DNA from: Comamonadaceae bacterium
GTDB lineage: Bacteria; Pseudomonadota; Gammaproteobacteria; Burkholderiales; Burkholderiaceae_C
Assembly (NCBI GenBank): GCA_947476465.1
Contig: CANJQN010000014.1
Coordinates: forward strand, 33,562-97,561
DNA length: 64,000 nt
Reading direction: 5' to 3'
Part shown: piece by piece, positions 19,575 to 27,252 of the stretch
Numbering within the stretch: position 1 is the first letter of the stretch
Layout: each line of letters starts with the position of its first letter
Position numbers and translations under genes: made by a program
The notes under the pieces: model-generated
Databases searched by the model: none
What the model saw: only the letters and a program-made list of their open reading frames with translations
Told to the model about the DNA's origin: nothing

Positions 19575-20354
19575 TTAAGTTTTCCTGGCACGTCGGGCGA
19601 CGAACTCGTCCAAGCCAGCGATGGTGTTGGGCCGTGCGGCCGATTCGCCGATGGCTATTCCTTCGTTCATTAACTGCTCGTCAAGGGACGCACCCGCGCT
19701 CTTACGCAGCAGTTGCTTGAGAGCGCCAAGCGCACCGTCTGGGACGGCAAGAAGTTGCGCCACGAGTTTTTGGACCTCCGCGCTAAAGGCGTCGTCGTCA
19801 ACGACCCGAGCGACCATGCCGAGCTGGAATGCCTCGTCAGCCGTGAGTACGGGGTTAGTGGCGAAGATGTCGAAGGCACGCTGCAACCCGACAAGGCGCG
19901 GAAGGAACCACGTGCCCCCGCCATCAGGTGTGAGGCCCGTTTTTGTGTAGGCCGCACAGAACCGGGCTGATCGCTTGGCAATTGCGATGTCGGCGTTGAG
20001 AACCAGGCTGAACCCGCCACCCGCAGCCATGCCATTGACGGCAATGACGACAGGCGCCAGGGCCCGGCGCAGATGTGCAGTTGCGGTGTGGAAATTCGCT
20101 GCCATCTCGCTCACATGGGCTTGCACGCGGTGACGATTTTCCAGAAAGTTGTCGAGGTCGCCGCCGACGCAAAAACTCTTGCCGTGGGCGTCGATCAAAA
20201 TGACCTTGATGGAGGGGTCAGAGACGACCTCCACAGACACCTTTGCGAACTCGGCGCAAAAGGTCGCGTCCAGAGAATTGTGCTTGGCCTCGTTGGCGAT
20301 TGTGATGCGTGCCAGGCCATCTTTCGCGCTGTATTCGATGCGGGTGAGTTTCAT
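19575..20354 (-). CDS. Enoyl-CoA hydratase/isomerase family protein, PaaG type
   Basis: A 259-residue crotonase-fold protein. The oxyanion-hole segments are KSFCVGGDLDNF and NGMAAGGGFSLVLNADI. The active-site segment KTGLTPDGGGTWFLPRLVG has Asp where hydratases carry a catalytic Glu, as in PaaG-type isomerases and related hydratases. It would act on an unsaturated acyl-CoA. It is the last gene of the left arm of the catabolic island, overlapping the DUF6285 gene by 4 bp. Confidence 0.88.
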   Translation of the reverse strand: MKLTRIEYSAKDGLARITIANEAKHNSLDATFCAEFAKVSVEVVSDPSIKVILIDAHGKSFCVGGDLDNFLENRHRVQAHVSEMAANFHTATAHLRRALAPVVIAVNGMAAGGGFSLVLNADIAIAKRSARFCAAYTKTGLTPDGGGTWFLPRLVGLQRAFDIFATNPVLTADEAFQLGMVARVVDDDAFSAEVQKLVAQLLAVPDGALGALKQLLRKSAGASLDEQLMNEGIAIGESAARPNTIAGLDEFVARRARKT

Positions 20355-20752
20355 GGGGGGCTCCGTTCGATTGTGTCGCGGTGTTCCGGGGCCAGATGGC
20401 TCTCCTTCACGATGCGGACTTCAACAATGTTGGCCGCAAGCAGTTCGGCGATGAGCGGGTCCCAGCGGTCATCGTCGTGAGCGCCGCTGCGAATCTGTCC
20501 CGCAAGCGCCCTGCGCAGCTCAGCGGGCGTACCGCCCGTTCCGACGAGAGCCGCCAGGCGTTTCTGCTCGTATTGAGTTGTTACCGGGCCGTCGCGCAGC
20601 TCGCGTTCGCAGATGCCCAGAACGTATACCGACGATTTGGCCAGGAAACGCGAGTGGCCGGTGAGTTCGTTCGCAGCCACGTTCAGGAACTCACGCACAG
20701 CCCGAAGAAGCTCCGGCACGCTTGGTGAGTAAGGAGGACGCGGTTCAGTCAT
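20351..20752 (-). CDS. DUF6285-like small protein, LvaB-like kinase partner
   Basis: A 133-residue helical protein without signal peptide or membrane segment: SVPELLRAVREFLNVAANE, HSRFLAKSSVYVLGICERE, and WDPLIAELLAANIVEVRIV. I recognise it as the small protein usually encoded with APH-fold acyl kinases and acyl-CoA dehydrogenases (DUF6285). In the Pseudomonas putida levulinate operon the kinase LvaA needs a small partner, LvaB, encoded next to it. Here the gene overlaps the kinase gene by 8 bp and the crotonase gene by 4 bp, which supports a stoichiometric partner role. The family assignment is from memory. Confidence 0.7.
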   Translation of the reverse strand: MTEPRPPYSPSVPELLRAVREFLNVAANELTGHSRFLAKSSVYVLGICERELRDGPVTTQYEQKRLAALVGTGGTPAELRRALAGQIRSGAHDDDRWDPLIAELLAANIVEVRIVKESHLAPEHRDTIERSPP

Positions 20753-21746
20753 ATCGCCCCGCCAGTGTCATGAGCAGGTCGTATTCAACAAGCGCGGTAT
20801 TACGGCCGCACGCAGCATAGGCCACCGAGCGACGCTGACCGGTCAAATGGTCATGGGCTTGCCAAATGTTGTACACGGCCGATCGCACCAGTCCGAACAC
20901 TTCCCAAAACAGCACTTCGCTGTGGTCGACACGGCTGCCGCTCGCTGCTTCGTAGGCCTGATAAAAGTCCGCGCGTGTTCCGATGCCACCCACTGGAAGA
21001 TCGGGACGGTCGAAGCGCCAAGAGCGCGTGCACAGCCAGGCGAGGTCTTCCATCGGCGCACCCAGATGTGAGCACTCCCAGTCGAGCACCGCCGAAACGC
21101 CGTCCGGCGTGATCATGAGGTTACCGCAGCGGAAGTCACCGTGCAGGAAGCGCTTTTGGACGTCATGCTTGCGATGGCGCTCCAGCCACCGGAAACCGGC
21201 TTCCAATGCTGGGCGAGCCTCGCCATATTGGTCGTAGCGCGAGCGGAATGCATCTATCGCGTCGTGACTGTCCGCGCGTGCGCGCAGGAAATCAAACTCG
21301 GCTGGTTCGATGGCATGCAGGCGTGCGAGCAATTGCCCACACTGCGCCGCGAAGCGGCCGCGCGCCACTTCAAACTTCGGCGATCTCTGAAGCAAGCGCG
21401 GTACCGTCTCGCCTTCTACAAACAGCGTGACGTACCCGTGGCCCATGCCGTCGCGTTCGTCGTACTCGAACAGCGGCTCGGCCACGGGCAACCCGTGGGC
21501 ATGCACCAATTTGAGGATGCGAAATTGGTCCGACGCGGCAAGGAAGAGGTCATCCTGTCCTGAATGCGTCTCTTGGCGTGAGACCATCCTGCGCCGGGAA
21601 TTTCCCTCGACCACGTCAAATGCCAGCGTGCGATTGATGCCGCCAAGTGTTGGCGTCACGACATTCGCAATGGTCGCGTCAGATCCAAGGCGTCGACGCA
21701 CCGCGTCGCGGACGTCGGCGTACGGATCGGCAGCGATTGTGTTCAT
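20745..21746 (-). CDS. APH-fold phosphotransferase, LvaA/ACAD10-11-kinase-like
   Basis: A 333-residue kinase of the aminoglycoside-phosphotransferase fold. The catalytic loop is FLHGDFRCGNLM (HxDxxxxN) and the Mg-binding segment LDWECSHLGAPMEDLAW. The N-lobe has a Gly-rich stretch TLGGINRTLAFDV. Relatives include LvaA (4-hydroxyvaleryl-CoA kinase) and the kinase domains of ACAD10/11, which phosphorylate hydroxy-acyl-CoA for later elimination. The ATG at 21746 is chosen because homology starts at DVRDAVRRRL. The pairing with the DUF6285 gene argues for an acyl kinase and against an antibiotic-resistance role. No acyl-CoA dehydrogenase is in the window. Confidence 0.8.
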   Translation of the reverse strand: MNTIAADPYADVRDAVRRRLGSDATIANVVTPTLGGINRTLAFDVVEGNSRRRMVSRQETHSGQDDLFLAASDQFRILKLVHAHGLPVAEPLFEYDERDGMGHGYVTLFVEGETVPRLLQRSPKFEVARGRFAAQCGQLLARLHAIEPAEFDFLRARADSHDAIDAFRSRYDQYGEARPALEAGFRWLERHRKHDVQKRFLHGDFRCGNLMITPDGVSAVLDWECSHLGAPMEDLAWLCTRSWRFDRPDLPVGGIGTRADFYQAYEAASGSRVDHSEVLFWEVFGLVRSAVYNIWQAHDHLTGQRRSVAYAACGRNTALVEYDLLMTLAGRYD

Positions 21747-21756
21747 GCGCGATCGG

Positions 21757-22764
21757 TCAGAGGGGTACGCCAATCGGGCGCTCGTCATTCATCAAATCGA
21801 TGTACTCCAGCATGCCCAGACCCTTCACGCCGTCCCACTCGTAGCGGCTGAAGGCTTCGACGATGCGCGAGCCGACCATGGCGTCGCCGATTTTCCGGCG
21901 GTTGCGCAAAGGTGCGCTGGTGACCACCTCTGCGCGCACCATCACACCGCGTTTTTTTGTGCGAATTGCGATCTGAGCCGCGGTGGGTTCCCCAAGAGTC
22001 GTCCAGGTCGTGATCACGTCCATGTCGATCACTTCTTCGTACTGACCGTCCACGAGCAGGACGCCGCGGCGCCGGGTGGTTCCGTTAGGGTCTGTGATTT
22101 TCAGCAGCATCAAGCCACGGCCATCATCAAAATTAGCCAGGAAAAGCCGGTAGAAGAAAATGTTCTGCCAGTAGCGTGGCCCCCAGGAGTGGTCTCGCCA
22201 GCCCATACCGTCGAGGTCCCAGCGTTCGTCTCCCACCTGGATGTGTCCCTGCACGCGCATGTGCTGGTTGAAATGCGCAACCGAGAAGTCGCGACCGTAG
22301 TAGGTCTCGACATCGTCAGAGGTCGGCACACCGCCGTGGGTTGGCGACATGGCTACCTGATTCCACTCGACACGACCGGTCGTCTTGCGAGCAAACTCGG
22401 CCATCGTTTCCGGCTTTCGCAACACGCTTGGGTCGTCGAGCACCATCAAGCTGCCTTCATATGACATCCGAACCGACTTGAACGGCTCCAGTACCTCGTA
22501 GCGAAGCCCGCCAGCGTCAAGGCTTGCATTGTTGTCGATCTTGGGCTTCTTGAACTGGCAGGCGACGCGTCCATCTGGAAGGTACAGGCACACGGCGAGC
22601 TCGGCAACTCCCTCGTTTGCACGATTGCCCAGCCGCATCCAACCGCCAATCCCGTGCTTGCCGTCGAAGGCGTTCGTGTACACGCTCTCGTTGTAGTTGA
22701 CGACGCCTGCATCGGGGACATGCATGTACTCGTCTGCGGGCGTCAGGATGAAATCTTGGTCCAT
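21757..22764 (-). CDS. Conserved protein, AttH/CrtC-lipocalin-like (DUF7064/7065 type)
   Basis: A 335-residue soluble protein. I do not recognise a function. It has many beta-type stretches, a conserved-looking core WDLDGMGWRDHSWGPR, and Trp- and Tyr-rich segments (YWQNIFFYRLFLANF, WTTLGEPTAAQIAI). This resembles AttH/CrtC-like double-lipocalin proteins found in lipid, terpenoid or steroid gene clusters, some of which hydrate double bonds. It lies 9 bp after the carboxyltransferase gene and 10 bp before the kinase gene, so it is part of the same transcript. Confidence 0.6.
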   Translation of the reverse strand: MDQDFILTPADEYMHVPDAGVVNYNESVYTNAFDGKHGIGGWMRLGNRANEGVAELAVCLYLPDGRVACQFKKPKIDNNASLDAGGLRYEVLEPFKSVRMSYEGSLMVLDDPSVLRKPETMAEFARKTTGRVEWNQVAMSPTHGGVPTSDDVETYYGRDFSVAHFNQHMRVQGHIQVGDERWDLDGMGWRDHSWGPRYWQNIFFYRLFLANFDDGRGLMLLKITDPNGTTRRRGVLLVDGQYEEVIDMDVITTWTTLGEPTAAQIAIRTKKRGVMVRAEVVTSAPLRNRRKIGDAMVGSRIVEAFSRYEWDGVKGLGMLEYIDLMNDERPIGVPL

Positions 22765-22773
22765 GGTTTTCTT

Positions 22774-24381
22774 TCAGAAACGGAAGACGCCATAGCCGGG
22801 CTCGCCAAATGGCGCATTCAGGGATGCGGAAATCGCGATTCCAAGCACGTTGCGTGTATCTGCCGGATCGATGATTCCGTCGTCCCACACCTCCGAGGTG
22901 GAGTGATACGCGGAGGTTTGTGTCTCGTAAGCCTGCAGCGTGACTTGCCGCACCTTCTGCAGCACCTCCTGATCGATCGCGTCGCCATTGCGTTCCATCT
23001 GGCGCAGCTTCACCTCCGCGAGAGTGTTGGCAGCCTGTTCGCCGCCCATGACCGCAATTTGATGATTGGGCCAGCTAAAAAGGAATCTTGCGTCGAACGC
23101 GCGGCCGCACATGCCGTAGTTTCCCGCTCCAAAGGAGGCATGGCACATGACCGTGAACTTGGGCACTTTGCTGCACGACAGCGCCATGATCATCTTCGCG
23201 CCATGCTTTGTGATGCCGGCCATCTCATAGTCGCGGCCGATCATGTACCCGGTGGTGTTCTGAAGGAACACGAGCGGCGTGTTGTTCTGGTTGCACAGTT
23301 CAATGAAGTGCCCGCCTTTGATGGCACTGTCGTCGAACAAGATGCCGTTGTTGGCCAGGATGCCGACTTTGTGCCCCCAGATATAAGCGTAGCCGCAGAT
23401 CAGCGTGGTGCCGAATGCGGGCTTGTATTCGTGGAATCGGCTGCCATCCACCACGCGCGCGATCACTTCGCGCATATCAAAGGTCTTCTTGATATCGTCG
23501 GCGATGATCCCGTACAGCTCCTGCGGGTCGTACAGTGGCTCCTCGGGGATCGCCCGCTCTATTCGGGTCTTTTCCGGCCGGTCGAACTGGGCGACGATGT
23601 CTCGGCCAATGGCAATGGCCTCCTGCTCCGTCCTTGCGGGGTAGTCACACACACCGCTCTTTTGCGTGTGCAGGTCGCAGCCGCCGATTTCATCGGCGGT
23701 GAGTGTTTGTCCGGTGGCGGCCTTCACCAACGGCGGGCCGCCCAGGAACACTGCGCCGGTGCCCCGCACGATGACGTTGTAGTCGCTCAGCGCCGGAATG
23801 TACGCGCCACCGGCGGTGCAGTGTCCGAGCACCAGGGCCACCTGCTTGACGCCTGCCTTGCTCAGCAGAGATTGGTTGCGGAACATGCGCCCTGCCATGT
23901 AGCGGTCCGGGAACAGGTCCGGCTGAAGCTGAAGCTGGCCACCCGCAGAATCGCAGATGTGCACAACCGGCAGTCTGTTCTCAAGGGCGATGTCCAGGCT
24001 GCGCACCATTTTCTTGACTGTCAGCGGGTACCATGCGCCGCCCTTCACGCTGTGGTCGTCCGCGTGGACCATGACTTCCCGGCCAGACACGATCGCGACG
24101 CCCGTGACACAGCTGGCGCCCGGCGATTCGCCCTCGTAGGCGCGGTTGGCCGCCAGGGTCGAAAGCTCCAGAAAGGGCGTGCCAGGGTCAAGCAGCAGCT
24201 TCAGGCGCTCGCGCGTTGTCAGCTTGCCTTGCGCACGTATGCGGTCGATATCGCGCTTGGGTCGCGTATGGCGTGCGTGCTCCTGCTTCTCGCGCAGCTG
24301 CGCCACCAGGCCTTCATTGATGCCGAAACGCCGGCGGTATTCGGCCGACGAGGTGTTGACCAGGGACTTGATGACGGCCAT
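22774..24381 (-). CDS. Acyl-CoA carboxylase carboxyltransferase (beta) subunit
   Basis: A 535-residue biotin-dependent carboxyltransferase of the methylcrotonyl/geranyl/propionyl-CoA carboxylase group. Both crotonase-like halves are present: AQGKLTTRERLKLLLD, CDSAGGQLQLQ, GHCTAGGAYIPALSD, GGPPLVKAATG in the first; VGILANNGILFDDSAIKGG, FLQNTTGYMIG, CHASFGAGNYGMCGRAF, VMGGEQAANTL in the second. The overall pattern is closest to MccB/AtuC-type enzymes, so a branched or prenyl-type enoyl-CoA is plausible. The ATG at 24381 lies 1 bp after the BCCP stop. Confidence 0.92.
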   Translation of the reverse strand: MAVIKSLVNTSSAEYRRRFGINEGLVAQLREKQEHARHTRPKRDIDRIRAQGKLTTRERLKLLLDPGTPFLELSTLAANRAYEGESPGASCVTGVAIVSGREVMVHADDHSVKGGAWYPLTVKKMVRSLDIALENRLPVVHICDSAGGQLQLQPDLFPDRYMAGRMFRNQSLLSKAGVKQVALVLGHCTAGGAYIPALSDYNVIVRGTGAVFLGGPPLVKAATGQTLTADEIGGCDLHTQKSGVCDYPARTEQEAIAIGRDIVAQFDRPEKTRIERAIPEEPLYDPQELYGIIADDIKKTFDMREVIARVVDGSRFHEYKPAFGTTLICGYAYIWGHKVGILANNGILFDDSAIKGGHFIELCNQNNTPLVFLQNTTGYMIGRDYEMAGITKHGAKMIMALSCSKVPKFTVMCHASFGAGNYGMCGRAFDARFLFSWPNHQIAVMGGEQAANTLAEVKLRQMERNGDAIDQEVLQKVRQVTLQAYETQTSAYHSTSEVWDDGIIDPADTRNVLGIAISASLNAPFGEPGYGVFRF

Positions 24382-24382
24382 C

Positions 24383-24880
24383 TCAGGCGGCTTCCAAGGG
24401 TTCGAGCGAGACCAGCAGCGCGGCACGATCAAACGCTGCGTTGACCGGGAAATGCACCGCCTTCACGACGCCCTTGTGCGGCGCGACGATGCCAATCTGC
24501 ATCTTCATGCTTTCCATTGTGAGCAACAGGTCGCCGGCGTTCACCTCCTGGCCTGGCTTGCACTCCACGGCGACGATGGTGCCGGGCATCTCTGCATGGA
24601 CGTCGCTCTTGGCGTGGTCTTGCGCTGCCTCATCCTCCCCGAGGCGCGACAGGTGGACCACGACGCTGCGGCCGTTGACTCGCACATGCACCTCGTCACC
24701 CTGCGAATAGCGCCAACCCTGGTAGGCATGGCCGTCAAGGGTGAGCCGGATCTCGCCTGTCGGCGAGCAGCTGATGGTTTCGAAGGAATGAACACCACCG
24801 CCCACGCGCAGGCGCAGCGGCCTGCGCGAGACCACCTCCACGGGGTAGCTGCGTTCTCCGATGATGACGGTCTGACTCAT
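24383..24880 (-). CDS. Stand-alone biotin carboxyl carrier subunit of acyl-CoA carboxylase
   Basis: A 165-residue protein. The C-terminal biotinyl domain holds the acceptor Lys126 in ESMKM (EAMKM in most carriers), preceded by AEMPGTIVAVECKPGQEV. Residues 1-85 form a beta-rich domain (VIIGERSYPVEVVSRRP, HSFETISCSPTG) like the BT or linker region normally fused between biotin carboxylase and BCCP. The alpha subunit is thus split into two genes here. Gene spacing: 12 bp after the biotin carboxylase gene and 1 bp before the carboxyltransferase gene. Confidence 0.88.
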   Translation of the reverse strand: MSQTVIIGERSYPVEVVSRRPLRLRVGGGVHSFETISCSPTGEIRLTLDGHAYQGWRYSQGDEVHVRVNGRSVVVHLSRLGEDEAAQDHAKSDVHAEMPGTIVAVECKPGQEVNAGDLLLTMESMKMQIGIVAPHKGVVKAVHFPVNAAFDRAALLVSLEPLEAA

Positions 24881-24892
24881 GAATCTGTGCTC

Positions 24893-26365
24893 TTAGTTGT
24901 TCCAGCTGCCGATCGAGGCGTAAGGCTCGGGCGTGTCAAGGACAGAGGTGCGAAAGTCCGTATCACCGATCAACGCTGCCACGACAGCGGCAACGTCTTC
25001 CCGCACGCAAACCTGTGGTGCAAGCAGTTGCGCGGCTTCCTGCGCGATGAATCCGGTGTGCAGCTTGCCGCTGCGAAACGTGCTGTTGCTCATCACGCGG
25101 CCGAGGAAGTCGATGTTCGTGGGCACCCCGAGGATCGCGAGGTCACGCAAGGCGGCTTGGAGGCGGTCCGCAGCCTGGTCGCGCGTGTCGCCGTGGGCCA
25201 CGAGTTTGGCGAGCATCGAGTCAAACGCGGATGTGACGATCTGCCCTTCGCGAATCCCACCGTCGAACCGCAGCCCTTGACCCTGCGGGACTCGCAGCAG
25301 ACCGACGCGGCCAGTTGCCGGCTGGAAGTCTTTTTCGGGCCGCTCAGCGCAAATTCGCACTTCGATGGCATGGCCGACAGGTATGAGCTTGTCCTGCTCC
25401 AGCTCAAGGGCTTGCCCGGACGCGATGCGTACCTGCTGCTCGACGATGTCCAGCCCAAGGACCATCTCAGTGACCGGGTGTTCGACCTGCAGACGCGTGT
25501 TCATCTCGAGGAAGTAGAACTCCCCGTCCGCGCCCAGCACGAATTCAATGGTTCCGGCGTTGCGATACTTGGCGGCGCAAGCCAGGCGCGTTGCGGCTTG
25601 CAAGATGCGCGCTCTGAGTTCATCGGGCATATTTGGCGCAGGGCACTCCTCCACCACCTTCTGATAGCGGCGCTGAATAGAGCATTCGCGCTCAAGCAGG
25701 TGAACTACCTTGCCATTGCCGTCGCCGAGCACCTGGACTTCGATATGGCGCGGCTCGATCACGAGCTTCTCGGCGTAAACGCGGCCATCAGAGAAGTAGC
25801 GTTGCGCTTCGCTCGCAGCCACGCGCACACTGTCTTTCAGATCGGCTGCACTGTGCACGATCTTCATCCCCTTGCCGCCGCCGCCGGCGGCGGCCTTGAT
25901 CAAGAGAGGAAAGCCGATGCCGGCCGCATTTCGCTCGAACTCTTCGATGCTGCCCGTCTGCACCGCGCTCGGTGCCACCGGCACTCCGTGGTCCGCGGCA
26001 AAGGTTCGTGCACGAATCTTGTCGCCCATGAGGTGAATCGTTTCGGCGGCCGGCCCGATAAAGACCAGCCCCGCCTGGGACACGGCAGCGGAAAATTCGG
26101 AATTCTCTGAGAGGAAGCCATAGCCCGGGTGAACAGCGTCGGCGCCGGTGGATGCGCAAGCGGCAAGCAGTTGTGCTGAATCGAGATAAGCCGCGGTAGG
26201 AACGTCACTGTGAAGCTGCACGCGCTCTCCGGCGGCCTGCACGTGTGGCGCGTTGCGGTCTTCGTGATGAAAAACCGCGACGCTTGCGATGCCCATGCGA
26301 TCGAGCGTGCGGATGATCCGGCAAGCAATTTCACCGCGGTTGGCGATCAGTACCTTTTTGAGCAT
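24893..26365 (-). CDS. Acyl-CoA carboxylase biotin carboxylase subunit
   Basis: A 490-residue ATP-grasp enzyme that carboxylates BCCP-bound biotin. Motifs: KVLIANRGEIACRIIRTL, HPGYGFLSEN, ATP loop KAAAGGGGKGMKIV, RECSIQRRYQKVVEE, FLEMNTRLQVEHPVTE and the C-terminal PTNIDFL. It ends soon after the third biotin-carboxylase subdomain, so it lacks the biotinyl tail found in MccA/PccA. The ATG at 26365 matches the family start MLKKVLIANRGE. It follows the TetR gene after 4 bp. Confidence 0.93.
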   Translation of the reverse strand: MLKKVLIANRGEIACRIIRTLDRMGIASVAVFHHEDRNAPHVQAAGERVQLHSDVPTAAYLDSAQLLAACASTGADAVHPGYGFLSENSEFSAAVSQAGLVFIGPAAETIHLMGDKIRARTFAADHGVPVAPSAVQTGSIEEFERNAAGIGFPLLIKAAAGGGGKGMKIVHSAADLKDSVRVAASEAQRYFSDGRVYAEKLVIEPRHIEVQVLGDGNGKVVHLLERECSIQRRYQKVVEECPAPNMPDELRARILQAATRLACAAKYRNAGTIEFVLGADGEFYFLEMNTRLQVEHPVTEMVLGLDIVEQQVRIASGQALELEQDKLIPVGHAIEVRICAERPEKDFQPATGRVGLLRVPQGQGLRFDGGIREGQIVTSAFDSMLAKLVAHGDTRDQAADRLQAALRDLAILGVPTNIDFLGRVMSNSTFRSGKLHTGFIAQEAAQLLAPQVCVREDVAAVVAALIGDTDFRTSVLDTPEPYASIGSWNN

Positions 26366-26369
26366 GGTG

Positions 26370-27068
26370 TTATTGGGTATCGGGTCTGTCGGCCTTCTCG
26401 AGGTGATCCGCGAGGCGCGCGAGGCGCTCCACCTGGATGCGAAGGCTGTCATCAGGCTTCTTGAGGGCCAGCCCTTCGTAGACGAGCAAGGTGATCTGGT
26501 CGGCCACCGCCTCCGGCTCAAGATGGCCATGGCCGTACAGGAAGTTCCATGCGTGGTGCTCGATGCCGCCGAACACGATGTTTCGCACCAGCGGCAACGG
26601 GATGTCGCTGCGCAGTTCGCCCGCTTCGATCCCCTCCTGAACCACTTTGATGACGAACCCGGTGTACCGCCGGCTCTTCACATGCAAGGGTGAATCGCGG
26701 TAGTCGGCGTTGGTGCGCGCCTCGGTAAACAGCAGCCGGCTCAGGCTCGGCGCGTTACGAATCTCGCAGAGGTGCCGCCAGACGAGGTAACGGAAGCGCT
26801 CGCGAACGCCTCGGATGCCTTCCAGATCGCGTGCGTGTTCATTGACAAGGCCCGTGTACCAGCTCTCCAAAGCCTTGAGCAGGAGCTCACGCTTGGTCAG
26901 GAAGTACTTGTAGACGGTGCCCTCGACCACGCCAGCGCGTTCCGCGATCTCCACCGTCGAGCAATCGAACCCCTTTTCCGAAAACACCTCGAGCGCCGCG
27001 GCGAGGATCTCCTCCACGCGCTGCTCGCGACTCAGGCGCACGACGGTGCGTTTCAGGGGCTTTGTCAT
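26370..27068 (-). CDS. TetR-family transcriptional regulator of the catabolic island
   Basis: A 232-residue regulator. The N-terminal HTH is EEILAAALEVFSEKGFDCST, EIAERAGVVEGTVYKYF, TKRELLLKALESW; the C-terminal domain is all-helical and ligand-binding. It is the first gene of the left operon and faces the right operon across 184 bp that contain an AATGAG-5-CTCATT palindrome. By analogy with FadR/PaaR-type TetR proteins of acyl-CoA pathways, it likely represses both arms until a pathway acyl-CoA binds. Confidence 0.9.
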   Translation of the reverse strand: MTKPLKRTVVRLSREQRVEEILAAALEVFSEKGFDCSTVEIAERAGVVEGTVYKYFLTKRELLLKALESWYTGLVNEHARDLEGIRGVRERFRYLVWRHLCEIRNAPSLSRLLFTEARTNADYRDSPLHVKSRRYTGFVIKVVQEGIEAGELRSDIPLPLVRNIVFGGIEHHAWNFLYGHGHLEPEAVADQITLLVYEGLALKKPDDSLRIQVERLARLADHLEKADRPDTQ

Positions 27069-27091
27069 AAATCGTAAGTCTGAGCGCCTTT

Positions 27092-27108
27092 AATGAGTAG
27101 TCCTCATT
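27092..27108. promoter_or_regulatory. Candidate TetR operator
   Basis: AATGAG (27092-27097), TAGTC, CTCATT (27103-27108), a perfect 6-5-6 inverted repeat 23 bp upstream of the TetR gene and 144 bp upstream of the divergent Bug-receptor gene. Placement next to the regulator's own start is typical of autoregulation. Binding is inferred. Confidence 0.5.
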
Positions 27109-27252
27109 TGATCATCCGGCCTTAGCTGCGTCAAGGAAACTGGGCCCCAGGGTAACCACCAATGGGGCGTTTGAGGCGCCGGACTAGACTGATTGGTGAG
27201 CGGGACGCATTACGTCGCCACGTTCAGCCCCTTCCTATCTCTGGAGCACGAA

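Noticed and set aside
20745..21746. An aminoglycoside-resistance gene
   Set aside because: The APH fold is shared, but the DUF6285-like partner and acyl-CoA operon context point to a metabolic acyl kinase.
22654..26110. Long plus-strand frames (596 and 654 codons) across the carboxylase genes
   Set aside because: They lie opposite well-supported carboxylase subunits and show no motifs or ribosome binding sites; they are codon-bias shadows.
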